Assembly: GCA_027924585.1 (NCBI GenBank) | Contig: BSBM01000753.1 | Location: 18,831,501 to 18,895,500, forward strand | Length of the DNA stretch: 64,000 nt | Direction of reading: 5' to 3' | DNA from: Larix kaempferi | Taxonomy: Eukaryota; Streptophyta; Pinopsida; Pinales; Pinaceae | Shown: in pieces, positions 10,560-21,646 of the stretch | Numbering within the stretch: position 1 is the stretch's first letter | Layout: every line of letters starts with the position of its first letter | Made by a program: the position numbers and the translations under genes | The notes under the pieces: generated by a model | What the model saw: only the letters and a program-made list of their open reading frames with translations | Databases searched by the model: none | Told to the model about the DNA's origin: nothing

Positions 10560-11180
10560 AAAAAAATACAAATCACAAGAAGGGTCAGCCAACCCTTCAT
10601 TTATTAGATAATTGTGAACATGAATATCTAGCAATTCACTTGTATCTAGACTGGTGAACACAAGAAGGATTGGACGACCCTTCTTGCAGTCTAGAACTAG
10701 TATGAAAATAATATTGGTAGAAGAAGGGTCGACCACCCCTTAATTTATGAGGGAATTGTGCAAATATTCAACCTATGAAGTATAGGCTGTTAATTCATGT
10801 ATATCCTGAACGGTGAAGACTGCAAAAATACCTAACCACAAAAAGGGTCGGCTGACCCTTCATTTAAAAGAGAAATGAAAAAATATTTAATCTACGAACG
10901 TTAGGACGACAATTCCCCACTACTAACTTCTGTAGTATCTGGTAGGGATTTGGACATTGCCTAAGTTAAACATCTAAATAATATTTCTCTAGACTTCTGA
11001 CTAACGACAAGAAGGATCACTGCCCCTTCTTTTAGTAGATAATTGAGAACACCAATATCGGACAATTCACCTCTATCCAGAATGGTGAACACACGAAGGA
11101 CTGAACCACCCTTCTTGCAGTCTAGAACTATTATGAAAATACTAGTGGGTAGAAGAAGGATCAGCTGACCCTTCATTCAT
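10560..11180. repeat. Diverged direct duplication with repeated palindromic motif
   Basis: A segment of about 145 bp near 10600-10745 recurs diverged near 11030-11175, with shared strings such as cttgcagtctagaacta and tggtgaacaca. Seven variants of a partial palindrome like AAGGGTCGGCTGACCCTT occur near 10578, 10664, 10724, 10843, 11012, 11095 and 11155. Minus-strand frames across the two copies give related peptides (VLDCKKG in both). This can come simply from the duplication and is not evidence of a gene. Confidence 0.65.
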
Positions 11181-11385
11181 TTATCTCGAGCCTCATTCAA
11201 AATGGGGTGTTGGTTAAGAAAGTCAACATGAAATGACCATCTTATTATACAGAAACTGATTCATTTTATACTTTGTATATTTTTTACAACATCAAATGAC
11301 CATCATAATTATCATATCGGAACACACCAAAAACCAATTTCAAAAGTGGCAATATTAAAAGAAAAAGTATGGTTTTGGAACTTGG

Positions 11386-11650
11386 ATTTAGCACTTTTGG
11401 AAATGGATTTGGCTCTTTAAGAACCAGTTTTGTCACTTTTGGAACCTTGATTTGGCACTTTCGGAATCGATTTTGGCACTTTTGGAATCGGTTTTGGCAT
11501 GTTCGGAACCGGTTTTGGCACTTTTGGAACCTTGAATTGGCACTTTTGGAACTGGTTTTGGCACTTTCATAACCGGATTTGGCACTTTTGGAACCGGTTT
11601 TGGCACTTTTGGAACCCATATTTGGCAATTTTGGAACCGGATTTTGCTTG
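11386..11650. repeat. Minisatellite, about 21-bp unit
   Basis: About twelve degenerate tandem copies of a unit like ggcacttttggaaccggttt. Both strands stay open because the unit length is a multiple of three, so the repetitive peptides here are by-products. Confidence 0.85.
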
Positions 11651-11689
11651 ATTTTGGGGTTTACAAAGGCTATTTTTGATCCATCTTCA

Positions 11690-13260
11690 AAGTGACTTGG
11701 ACTAGAATAAGTCTGAAATTGGCGTTCACCATGGGCATGTCCCATGTATGTAAGTTTTTTGATAAAATGTGCAATTGTTTGGACTGCTACACAAAATGCT
11801 ATGAATAAAGTCTCTAGATGACGTCGGTGCTAATGTAGCTGAGCATTCATGCACAAGAGTGTTATGCGATACACAAAAATATATGTATATGTGTCATAAT
11901 AGTAACCATACTCAATGTGGCATTGACAACAATATGTGTTACGAATTGTGGTTATTTTAACATACCATGGCTTGCATTTTTCAAAGGATCTATGGCCCAA
12001 GTTAAGTTCGCTATGTTCATTCCTAAATCGATCTTATAATTCAGTTTTTGTCATATCAAGAGAATGTTTATTGTGTACTTCATGATACTTTGAACCCCTT
12101 CTCAATTTTAATACATCTTTTTGGTTGGAAGAAGGTCTAGTGTTGTCATGCCAAAAATCTTGCACTAATCCCTTTACCACATCAATGAGCTTCATATTAG
12201 AGCGTGGCAACCTACCAATGAAGTCCCAAAGATCATTTTGACTGGTTACAAGTTTTTCTCTTATAACACAATACCTACAAAGTGTCTTCACATTCAAATT
12301 AATAACTTTGGAGGTCGGTTTAAGAAAACGAAGTGCCCTAGTGTTTTTTTATCGCGATTGATTGTGACAAGACATGGCGAGCCGCATTGCGATCCTTTGA
12401 GCAAGATTTCTTTTGAATTGTACTAAATGCATCTACTAAACTTTTAACAATATGAGAACTTGATTCTAACTTTTTGGTCATCCTTATCCTTAACGTTCTT
12501 CTAACAACAGCCATAGACCTAGATTTTAACAATGATAAAAATAATTTGCACTTGTCCCCATCACATTTAGAATCAAAACATTTATCAAGTATTTGTTGAG
12601 TTTGGTAAGCAATAGCACGTTTAGACAACGTACCTTCAAGTGAACTAATGAGAGTTTCATCATCTTGTACACATTTAGGAGTTCTTTAGGGTGTAGTTGC
12701 TAATGGAGGTAAGGGTGTTGGAACTAGAGCATGTACAACATCACCAGGACACTCCGGCATTTCAATAGGAGCCTCTTATCTTTTATTCTCTTGTTGGTAG
12801 TTGGATGTGGGAAATTGGACTTTCTCTTGGATGACCTCCATAACATTTTCTTCTTTCATTGTAAATCCTTCATTCAATGCCTCCCTAACTTCATCGCTTA
12901 TATACCATAACCCAACAAGTCATTCACTACCATAGTCTGAGGTTGACTTGATGTGGGAATTGAAACATCCCCCGATGAGAACCTACGTTTTACTTGTTGA
13001 CTAGTTCCATGGGGTGCTTGGTCATCAAATGTTGTTGAAATTGAGGGCCCCTCTAGTGAATTTTTCTGTTTTTCTTGTCGTGGATGGGTAGGAATGACCG
13101 CGGCATCATCTACGGTTGGAATTGGATGAGTTTCCATGGAATTCCTTCGATTCCACATCTCCAATCTTTTCTTTTCTCTAACTTCTTCCATGGTTTCTTG
13201 AGGATTCTCTTTCCTTGTCAATTTCCTTTTTCGATTGCGTCAATTCCCCATGACCATAAT
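11690..13260 (-). pseudogene. Decayed gene of an unrecognised, repeated plant protein family
   Basis: Minus-strand coding remnants run in one direction across 1.5 kb. First comes a basic N-terminal part with ETMEEVREKKRLEMWNRR (about 13190), then SKRAIAYQTQQILDKCF and VKSLVDAFSTIQ (12630-12430), ENV-type VIREKLVTSQNDLWDFIG (12260), VKGLVQDFWHDNTRPSSN (12180), LGHRSFEKCKPWYVK (11990), RNTYCCQCHIEY (11945), and SSRDFIHSILCSS (about 11810). Stops and frame changes break it into at least six pieces. The CC-x-C-H cluster may bind metal. A second, shorter relative lies at 52314-52430, so the family is repeated and probably mobile. I do not recognise a named domain and assign no function. The sequence is clearly former coding DNA because long motif strings persist across frame changes. 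Confidence 0.6.
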
Positions 13261-13304
13261 GAGAAATACTAAGAAAATAGATTCTAGAGATGTGCTCAAC
13301 TATT

Positions 13305-13700
13305 CAAATATCCAAATTCTTTCTCAATTGTGAATATAGGTTCTTCAATCTTGCTCAATTGTGAATATAGATACTTCCTCAATTGTGAATATAGATTCCT
13401 CAAGCTTGCTCAAATGTGAAAGTAACTTCTACCTCACTTGTGAATATAGAAGATTCTTCATTTCTGAATATAGGTTCTTCAAGCTTGCTTAATAGGGAAT
13501 TTAGATTCTTCTTCAATTGTGTTCATATAGATTCCTCAAGCTTGCTTGAAATTGTGACTGTAGAATCCTCTTGAAGCTTGAAATTGTGAATGTAGAATCC
13601 TCTTGAAGTTTGAAATTGTGAATGTAGAATCATCTTGAAGCTTGAAATTGTGAATGTAGAATCCTCAATTCCCAATGATAACTGTAGAATCATATTCAAG
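13305..13700. repeat. Tandem repeat built on tgtgaatatagattcttc
   Basis: About ten degenerate units of roughly 30-42 bp with the core aattgtgaatgtagaatcct and, in part of the array, ttgaagcttga. Open frames across it are not genes. Confidence 0.8.
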
Positions 13701-14099
13701 ATTTCTAATTGTGAGCATAGAGTATCAAGCTTCCTCAATTTCCTTGATTGCTGATTGTGAACATAGAGTATCAAGTTTCTTAAAACACATTGTTGGAGAG
13801 ACCAAACGCAAAATTCGGGTATGAAATATGCAAAGTATTTTGCTGAATTTTTTGCACAGAAAAAACGCGCTAGCATTTCTTAAAACTAGGTAATTAAAAC
13901 TATAACGCAACTAATATGTTTGGTGCATGGCTAATTAATGTCTAGAGGCCAAAAACGCACGTGCATTTCTGCATAGAAAAACACTCTGGCGTTATGGTAA
14001 TTTACACAATTTGCATTTTCATCAAAACCTTATTTAATAGTTTCTTTCCAAGAAAATAAATTTCTTTTACTTCCCTAGATCCCTACTTATCTTGAAAGG
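13701..14099. other. Left flank of the G-rich block
   Basis: No gene. Contains two copies of a motif like acgc(n)gcatttct near 13865 and 13955, which reappears on the other side of the G-rich block near 16228, 16253 and 16316. Confidence 0.4.
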
Positions 14100-16070
14100 T
14101 TTTGGGCTTCATGTTCTATGGGTTAGGAGGTTAAATAGGGATTTGGTGTTAGGGGCTAAGGTGTTAAGGGGTTTTGGGTGAAGGGGCTTAGGGGTTAGAA
14201 ATGGGGGGTGGTTAGTGGTAGGGGAAGGGGAGTAGAAGAGAGAGGGGGGGGGGGGAGTAGGAGAGAGAGAGAGGGGATGGGAGTAGGAGAGAGAGAGAGG
14301 GGGGGGTTAATTAGGGGTAAGGGGATAGGAGGTGGGTTAGCGAGGGGGAGAGAGAGAGAGTGAGTGAGAGAGAGGGTTAGTAATGGTTATGGGGGAGAGG
14401 AGGGAGAGAGATAGAGGACAGGGTGTTAGTTATAGGGAGTGATAAAGAGAGATGGGAGGTGTGTTTAGAGGTAGGTGGAGGTGTAGGAAAGAGAGAGAGA
14501 CTGAGAGAGGGGGTTAGTAATGGCTAAAGAGAGGAGGGGAGAGATATAGAGAGGAGGGGGTTTAGCGATAGGGGGAGTAGGAAAGATATAGAAAGAGTAG
14601 GATGGGGGGGAGGTTAGGGAGAGGGAGAGGGTGTTTAGAGAGAGAAAGAGAGAGAGAGAAATAGGTGTAGAAGTAGGGAAGATAGAGAGAGAGGGGGGGT
14701 TTGTAAGGGTTACAAGGAGGAGGGGATAGAGAGAGGGGGCTTAGGGGTATGGGGAGTATGAGAGACAATAAGTAATGGGATGTGGCTAAGTGTGGGTGGG
14801 GTGGGGTGGGGTGGGTTAAGGGTTTATGGATAGATAGAGAGGGAGGAGGGTATCAGGGGGTTAGAAGAGAGAGAGGGGTGGGGTATAGGGGTTGGTGGAG
14901 GAGTACAAAAGAGATAGATAGAGGGGAGGTTAGTAAGGGTTAGGTGTAGGAGGAAAAAGAGTGAGCGAGGGTTAGCAGTGATATGATTAGGAGAGAGATA
15001 GAGAGAGGGGGGTTTTAAAGAGTGGTGTGGATTAGGGAGAGGGGGAGGATGGGTTAGAGAGACAGGGGGGGTGGGTAGGGAGGTGTTTTTAGGGATTTTC
15101 ATATAGAGAGGGGTGGGGTTTATGAGTAGGTGGAATATGGGCCTAGGGCTAGGGGTTATGAGTAGGTGGAATATGGGCTTAGGGGTGGATGTTATGAGTA
15201 GGTGGAAAAGGTGTAATTGTTTCTAGGGTTAAGGGCTTGGGGATTTAGGGATTTGAGATTTGTAAGTAATATGGGATAGAATGTTTAGGGGTTAGGGGTG
15301 GACTAGGTATTAGGGGTTAGGGGTTGTGGTATTATAGATAAAGTGGCTAAGGGGTTTAGGGGTTAGTGGCCTTAGGGGTTAATTGATTTAGTGCTCTAGG
15401 GTTAACATGTTAGGGTTTATGAGGTTAGGCTTAATGGTAAAGGATTTAAAGGCTTAAAGGCTTGTAAGGGGTAAATTAGAGCTTAAAGAGACTAATGGGC
15501 AAGCCCAAGCAAGAATTCCAAAGTTGAGAGAGAGGGAGAGAGCTCAAGCAAACATAGAGATCTCATGCAAAAAAAGACCACACATGCAAACATAGAGATC
15601 ACAAACAAAGGCAGAGCACGCTAGCAAAAGGGAGGTCACACATGCAAATGTAGTGTAGAGGTAAAGAAGTATTTTACCTGTATAGGGTAAACTAGAGCTT
15701 AGAGGGCTAATGGTTAAAGGATTATAGGTAAACAATTAAAGCACTTAAGGGGTTTAATAGTTTTGGATTTAGGGCTAAAGGGATTAAGGACTTTGGGCTT
15801 AGGGGGTTAGGTTTTAAGAGGTTATGAATTGAGGTCTAAGGTGTTATAGTGTTAGAGGCTTAGGGAATTAGAGGATAATGACAATAGTGAGGGGAGATAA
15901 AGGGTTAATTAAGGGACTAGGTATTTAAGGATTAATACCTTTATAGGTTAAGAGATTTAGGATAAACTATTAATGGAGTAAGGGATTATGTGTTAATGTC
16001 TTAGGTGCTTAGGGGTGTAGGGATTTAGGGGGTTTGGTACTTACTAATTATGGGTTTAGGCCTTTAAGTT
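14100..16070. repeat. Two-kilobase G-rich, GA-rich low-complexity block with TTAGGG-like words
   Basis: The plus strand is made of GGGGTTAGGG-, GAGAGAGG- and TTTAGGG-like words with almost no C until about 15480. GA tracts dominate 14230-14780, and ttaggggttagg-type words dominate 15120-15380 and 15730-16070. No regular telomere array (plant TTTAGGG) is present, so it is a degenerate telomere-like or G-rich satellite. Proline-rich open frames on the minus strand are artefacts of composition. Confidence 0.8.
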
Positions 16071-18491
16071 ACCTCCCTTATCATTACTCTCCCCAACTCC
16101 TTAAATTTATGTCCCTTTCCCCTCCTTTTGTATATCTCTTCTCTCTCCCACCCCCTTTATCTCCATTCAACACTTGAAAACATAAATTTGTGAAGTCCAT
16201 AACGTGTGCGCGTTATGTGAAAAATAACGCGTAAGCATTTTGTATATGCAAAACATGCGCGCATTTCTTCTAACACCAATCGCACTAACCAAAATATTTG
16301 AATTTAAATATAGAGTGCACGCATTCCTTAGAACCTAATAAACCCCTACTCCTGCGCTCGTGTGTCGGCCACAGTCCTATGTGGTTGGTTCAAACTTCCC
16401 AAACCCGTGCTATGGAATTTACTGAACCATAGCTAATTAGGCATTTCTACCATTTTTCTCAATATGCTTGTTCTTCACAGCTCTCTACAGCATGACATAC
16501 ATGACCATTATTGACAAAATTTCAGGCATAGATAGAATTTTTTATGCAGATTCTTAATAAGTAATTTTAAAAAAAAATATTGTTTTTTTCTATTTATTTC
16601 CTAATTTTCTTGTGTCATCCCTCCTTAAGTCAAATATCATGATGTTAGTGTTTATTCCATAAATTTTTCATTTCACAACAATTTAAAAAAAAAAATTGTA
16701 TGCTGCACTAGTAGACACCGACCTCTACATGCTATAAAAAATCAAAGTCAAAATAACTTCATTAAGACCTTCAAAGGCTGCACCCACATTTGAGGTCCCA
16801 TTCTCGAGGTTTGATCACTTACATAATTTAAAATAAAAATAAAAATTAAACATTTAATTTTGGAAAAATAGTGTTGCACTAGTGCTACAGTTTCTATACA
16901 TGTATAACATTTTTGTAGCCTAAAACCATCATTTAGGCACTCAAAGGCAGCACCCACAAAAACATATACCTTATCATTTACCAAAAAAATAAAAAAGTGA
17001 CTGTTAGAAAAGATGCAATTTGACATAGTCATGTAAATTTTCAATACTTAAAACTTATATATTCAGAAACGTGACTCAATTTCCTACATTTCATCTTTTT
17101 TACTCGATGCAAGATATCTTGTGGAAGTATCTCAAAAAAACCAAGTTGAGGGATGCCTGATTTTTCAGTTTTCTATTGCATCTAACACGCCAAAAGTGAC
17201 CCTCATTAGCTTGCACATGCCCCAAGGAGATGCATTCAAATATTCATCTCATATTGTGCATTTATATATTTTTTAATTAGAGGTTGTCCCCTTGAAGTGA
17301 CTTATTATCCATTCATTCACTTGTTTTATGTGTGGCATTATTGAAATTGATGTTAATTAATGTTCATTGGGTTATTTACTACATAACATCCTCTACAATG
17401 GATTTCGGAAGTCCAAGCGTGATCTTCCTAATGAAGGGTTCTTTCTTTGTCCATCTCGAGACTTTTTGGTTTCTCCTTTTCTTCCCCAAAATCTTATTCT
17501 TTTCCATATTATGCTTAAGCCAATGCTCAAACCAAATTATATAGTAAGTTTGCAATACCTTCTACCCACCACTCCAAATTTATAAATTTATGATTTTCTT
17601 GATTGATTCCATGGTTTTTTCCCATTTTAGTTTGACTTTGAGATTGACTATGGGTTATTCTATGCAACAATGGCCCTTCACTTAATGAATATCCAAGTTT
17701 GTTTTCATAGTGCACTCCTTACAAAATAAAAATTATTCTCTAACATTAAACGGATCCATTTTCTAATGGGATTGTTGTCAAAATCACCCAATGTGTCTAC
17801 ACTAGATATTGAATTAAACAAATATTGTGTCTTATGAATATTGTAGCCTAGATTGATTTATTATTAAGAAATAGTAAAAGAAGAAACATACAATCATACA
17901 CATAATATTCTATGCAAAGTATACAACAATGCACTACTAAGAAAACACCTTCTAGCGGAGATTTTGTGGAACCTCTCGAAAAAATGTCTCGTCTATTTAT
18001 GTATAGGGGAGGTGGGATACCAAAGCATAGAAAAGGTTTTTTATCAGTGCTCTTAAATTATTATCTTTCACTGATGCGCTAAAAAAAATACACATTGATG
18101 ATTTAAATAACACAATGCATTGATATCAAAATACCCCATTTTCTTGTTGAATAAATATGTATAATTTTATTTTGCATAAAAAGCTAACTAGTTTTCCACA
18201 AGCATATAAATGCCTGAGTGTGATATTCATATATATTTTTAAACATAAATTGTAAAATATTTATATCAAATAGCTAAGCACAACGATCCTTAACAAAGAT
18301 GTAAACTTATCCAAAACTCTAACATCTAAAAGAAAATATCGTTCAACAAATATCTATATTGTGTACAAAATTTTTCCCATAGGTTTTTCATGTACTTCTC
18401 AGGCTTGGGTACCATATATTTTAACAAACTCTTTGCAAAATAGAGCATAGAAAAACATAGAAACAATTATTGTTGTAAAAACCCATTTGAA
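16071..18491. other. AT-rich intergenic sequence
   Basis: No gene recognised. A short direct repeat of the type tcaaaggctgcacccaca occurs near 16769 and again near 16938. A CACTACTAAGAAAA start near 17932 looks like a transposon tip but I found no partner end. Confidence 0.45.
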
Positions 18492-18797
18492 CTATTCATG
18501 CATGTCCATTCTTCCATGAATTGGTTGAATGATTGATAGTTCGTCCATGGGCCATGCTTCACTTGAGGGCGATGCATGGAAATGGCTACAGTGATTCATT
18601 TTCACAAGTTGCTCCAGGTCCTTCATTACCTTGTCTATTAAGGAAATGTGTTCATGCATATTACCATCCATATCGATAATGTGAGACTCCAAGTTGGCTA
18701 GACTATTGGCATTGTACTGTGCCTCTTTGGTTAAGGTAGTAATGTTATGGAGAACCCCCCCAATATCTTCATGAATGACCCATAAAATTATTTTCAA
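18492..18797 (-). CDS. Hypothetical 101-residue frame, weak support
   Basis: An ATG-initiated minus-strand frame whose middle part (LANLESHIIDMDGNMHEHIS, then LIDKVMKDLEQLV) has spaced hydrophobic residues that could form a coiled coil. I recognise no family. There is no visible promoter or intron, and it lies in intergenic DNA next to an old gypsy element. It may be a transposon remnant or chance. Confidence 0.2.
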   Translation of the reverse strand: MKIILWVIHEDIGGVLHNITTLTKEAQYNANSLANLESHIIDMDGNMHEHISLIDKVMKDLEQLVKMNHCSHFHASPSSEAWPMDELSIIQPIHGRMDMHE

Positions 18798-19190
18798 ATC
18801 CTTTAGGTAACCTATAAACTTGCATAAATTTCCCCCTAGGATGACATGGTTCCTTTGTCACCTACAATAAAGGAAGAGGGGATCCAAAATATGGATGTAT
18901 TCTGGCTATCTTGAATTCTAGTTTGGGTTGCTCATATTGTATAATCTAGTTGTTTCCTATAAAATCCTAGAAATGTTTCAGAGGAGAGAAACCCAATCAC
19001 ATCCTCCCATCCTGAGAGAGATTGATAAGAAAAAAGAGGGGAATTGATTTGTTTTGAAGCAACAAAATCAAAATAGGACATGCCACGGTGAGGCTCTCTT
19101 CTTCAGAATAGGGAAAATTTTAAGGATCCATAATTTTCTCAAAGTGTGGAAACCTTGGTGAATCTTACTAATTCTTAAATTTGCAACCGT
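18798..19190. other. Intergenic sequence up to the gypsy insertion
   Basis: Nothing recognised. It ends in the AAAAT target duplication at 19191-19195. Confidence 0.5.
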
Positions 19191-19195
19191 AAAAT

Positions 19196-20197
19196 TGATA
19201 CAGGAGCATCAGGCCCTAGGCAGACCAGTCAAAGATGATCGACATGAGAATTCGATCAGGGGGATTTCTGACAATCACTGGTGCGAAAGGGAGATTGGTT
19301 GTCAAAGTTAGTAAGTCAAGAAAGAGCTGTCGAAGTGCATCAATAGAAGGAGAAAGGTCAAGAGTTGACATGTCTAGGTCGACAGACGACATGGTTGTAG
19401 CGAAAGAGGTTGAGTGTCGACATGTTGTCGAACAACGACATCGATAGGTTTGAGGCGGAAACCAAGCGAGGAGGAAGGGGTGGACTGGAGAAGCCGCAGA
19501 TGCGAAAGGAAACCGACAGATAAGTCGAAGGATGCCGGAAGATAGTATGGTCGAGGTCAGTGATGGGACCGACCACTGTAGAAGATTCAGGGTCGCTCAG
19601 AAGTCAAGCGGATTACTTGGTAGTCGTTCAGGGTTTGTAAGGAATTTATGAGAAGTTATTGAAGGTGGTTGGGATCATGACTTATGTCACTACAAGCATA
19701 AGTTGTGCAGCACGACCAGGGGCGCTAAAAACTAAAGCTCTGTAGGATTGGGAGGATTCGACGGATAAAGGAAGCATGTCTCGGGGGTTGGAGTGATATC
19801 AGGAACAACAACAGAGAACTAGTAAGGTAGAAGAGTTCAGTCAACAGAGTATCAAAGGGAGATCATTCACTCTGGAGTTGATTAGTAGATTGGAGAGAAC
19901 AGTCACTCATCAATCTACCGTAGAGGAGACCTGATCCATAGCTCAGAGTTCCACAGTGAACGTTGAGAGGGTGAAGGTCGACACATAGAGAGAACACACC
20001 ATTACTTCTATAAATTGTAAAGGCTGAGGCTGACCAGTTAGTTGTTTACTTTTCCTTTCATATCACAGTGTAATTGTAATTCATTTGAATTAATAGAAGC
20101 CAACTTTTGGAATCCTTTTTACATCTAGTTCATGTGAATGCGCATGTGTCGTGTGTTATAGTTAAGCAAGAAGGTCCAACCAACCTCCCTTGCACCA
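19196..20197 (+). repeat. Gypsy 5' LTR
   Basis: Starts TGATACAGGAGCATC and ends CCTTGCACCA. It is rich in tcgac/gtcga motifs that are partly mutated. It aligns with the 3' LTR at 24919-25916, which lacks the ATA after the initial TG. Confidence 0.92.
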
Positions 20198-20199
20198 GT

Positions 20200-20212
20200 T
20201 GGTATCAGAGCC
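20200..20212 (+). other. Primer binding site (initiator tRNA-Met)
   Basis: TGGTATCAGAGCC, two bases after the end of the 5' LTR. Confidence 0.9.
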
Positions 20213-20443
20213 AGGTTGAGCTAGTAATATCAGAACCAGAAAGAGCCGGTAATATCATAGCACAAAGTTGAGTCTGGTTGAGTTGAAGCATCCTATGAGT
20301 AGGAGAGCATCAGTTGGTTTCACTTCTGGAAGTGAATCCAAATGAGTGTGTTAACGGATCCATCCGTGGCTGGGTAGATTTGTGCACGAGTTGTGAAAGT
20401 ATGGTTGCGATTGGACGAGTGGGAGTTTCAACTGCGGTTGAAA

Positions 20444-21646
20444 ATGGCTCACAGAGGTGTTAATGTCCGAGGAGTTGGATGGAGAGCGTGTGGCACTGTA
20501 GTCATGGTTGATCATGAAATGTTTGACGAATTCATGAAAACAATGCGAAGTTTGACTAGTGAATTCGCAGCGATCAAAGAAAGCCAAAGGCATGGATACG
20601 TTCCTGATAAGTTAGACCACATCGATGAGGAGGTCGAGGAGGTGGAAGCATGGGAAGGAGCAGGGGAGGAACCAGAAGAAAAAATCATCAAGATTCTGAT
20701 GGATATGAGAGGTTGGAAAAATATAGATGTACGTACCTACTTAGGAAGCCTGGATCCAAAAGACCTGATCGACTGGTTCAGAGAAATGGAGAAATACTTC
20801 GACGTAGAGAATATCGAGGACCCAATACGGGTTAAGACTGCATGTCTGAGGTTGAAGGGTCATGCCTCATTGTGGTGGGACAATGTGAAGGCTGATAGAG
20901 TCAAGAAGGGAAAGGATAAAATCAAGTCTTGGGACAGGATGGTCGCCAAGATGAAAGGGAAGTTCTTTCTAGCTGACTATGTAATTTCCTTGTTACAGAA
21001 GTTGCATAAATTTCGACAAAAAGAGATGACCATGAAGGAGTACACAGAAGAGTTCTAAACATTTTCGATAAAGAAGGGGCATACCGACGAAGGCGAAGAA
21101 TATTTCGCTAGATATGTTAATAGCTTGAAGTATGCCATACAGGATGAGTTGAGCCTGTCTAGGTTCAGAGCGGTTGGTGAAGCCTACCAGTTAGATCTGA
21201 AGGAAGAAGAGAAACTGTCGAGGAAATCCGCATCGACCAGAGGAAAGATGACTAGTCGTGGTGCGAAGACTGTTTCCATGAAAATCCAAAGTAGCGGAAC
21301 AAAGAGAGAAACCTTTGAAGAAAACCAATGTGTGGAAGGGACATCGACTAAAGAGAAAGCGCAAGAAAAAAGATACGATGGTCGAGAGAATTGCTATCGA
21401 GGTGCGTATGGTCCAAGTGGTCCATTCGAAAGGAAAGGAACTAATAGACCAGCTATGGTTTGTTATAAGTGTCGGGGAGTTGGACATAAGGTATATGAAT
21501 GCTCAGAGAACCTACATGCTGCAAAGGATTTAAAACCCAGATTTCGAAGAGATGAGCAAGTCGACGAGAGTTTAGAGTCGACATCTGACAGCAATGACGA
21601 TCGATGCGATGAGAAAGAGCCGGCACACCAAAAGGCTATCTTTTGA
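20444..21646 (+). pseudogene. Gypsy gag, interrupted
   Basis: The frame resembles plant gypsy Gag, the particle-forming protein. The capsid region reads VRTYLGSLDPKDLIDWFREM, then ASLWWDNVK, and the nucleocapsid zinc knuckle is CYKCRGVGHKVYEC at 21461-21502 (CX2CX4HX4C, intact). An ATG at 20444 (MAHRGVNVRG) is the likely original start. The frame is also open further upstream to 20393 from a GTG. One TAA at 21056-21058, probably from CAA, interrupts an otherwise open frame of about 400 codons. A TGA at 21644-21646, plausibly from CGA, separates gag from protease in the same frame, so gag and pol were once fused. Confidence 0.88.

Noticed and set aside
11284-11745. 153-codon minus-strand frame with SAKTGSKSAK repeats
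   Set aside because: Minisatellite with a unit of 21 bp keeps the frame open; its start overlaps the decayed unnamed gene in another frame.
13305-13700. CRISPR-like regular repeats
   Set aside because: Units are degenerate with no unique spacers, and the DNA is from a plant nucleus.
14562-15102. Proline/serine-rich open frames on the minus strand
   Set aside because: They follow from the C-free, GA-rich composition; no start context, domain or codon pattern of a gene.
14100-16070. True interstitial telomere array
   Set aside because: TTTAGGG words occur, but not in regular head-to-tail runs; most words are GGGGTTAGG or GAGAGG.
17932-18110. CACTACTAAGAAAA start as another CACTA miniature element
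   Set aside because: No inverted TAGTG end could be paired with it nearby.
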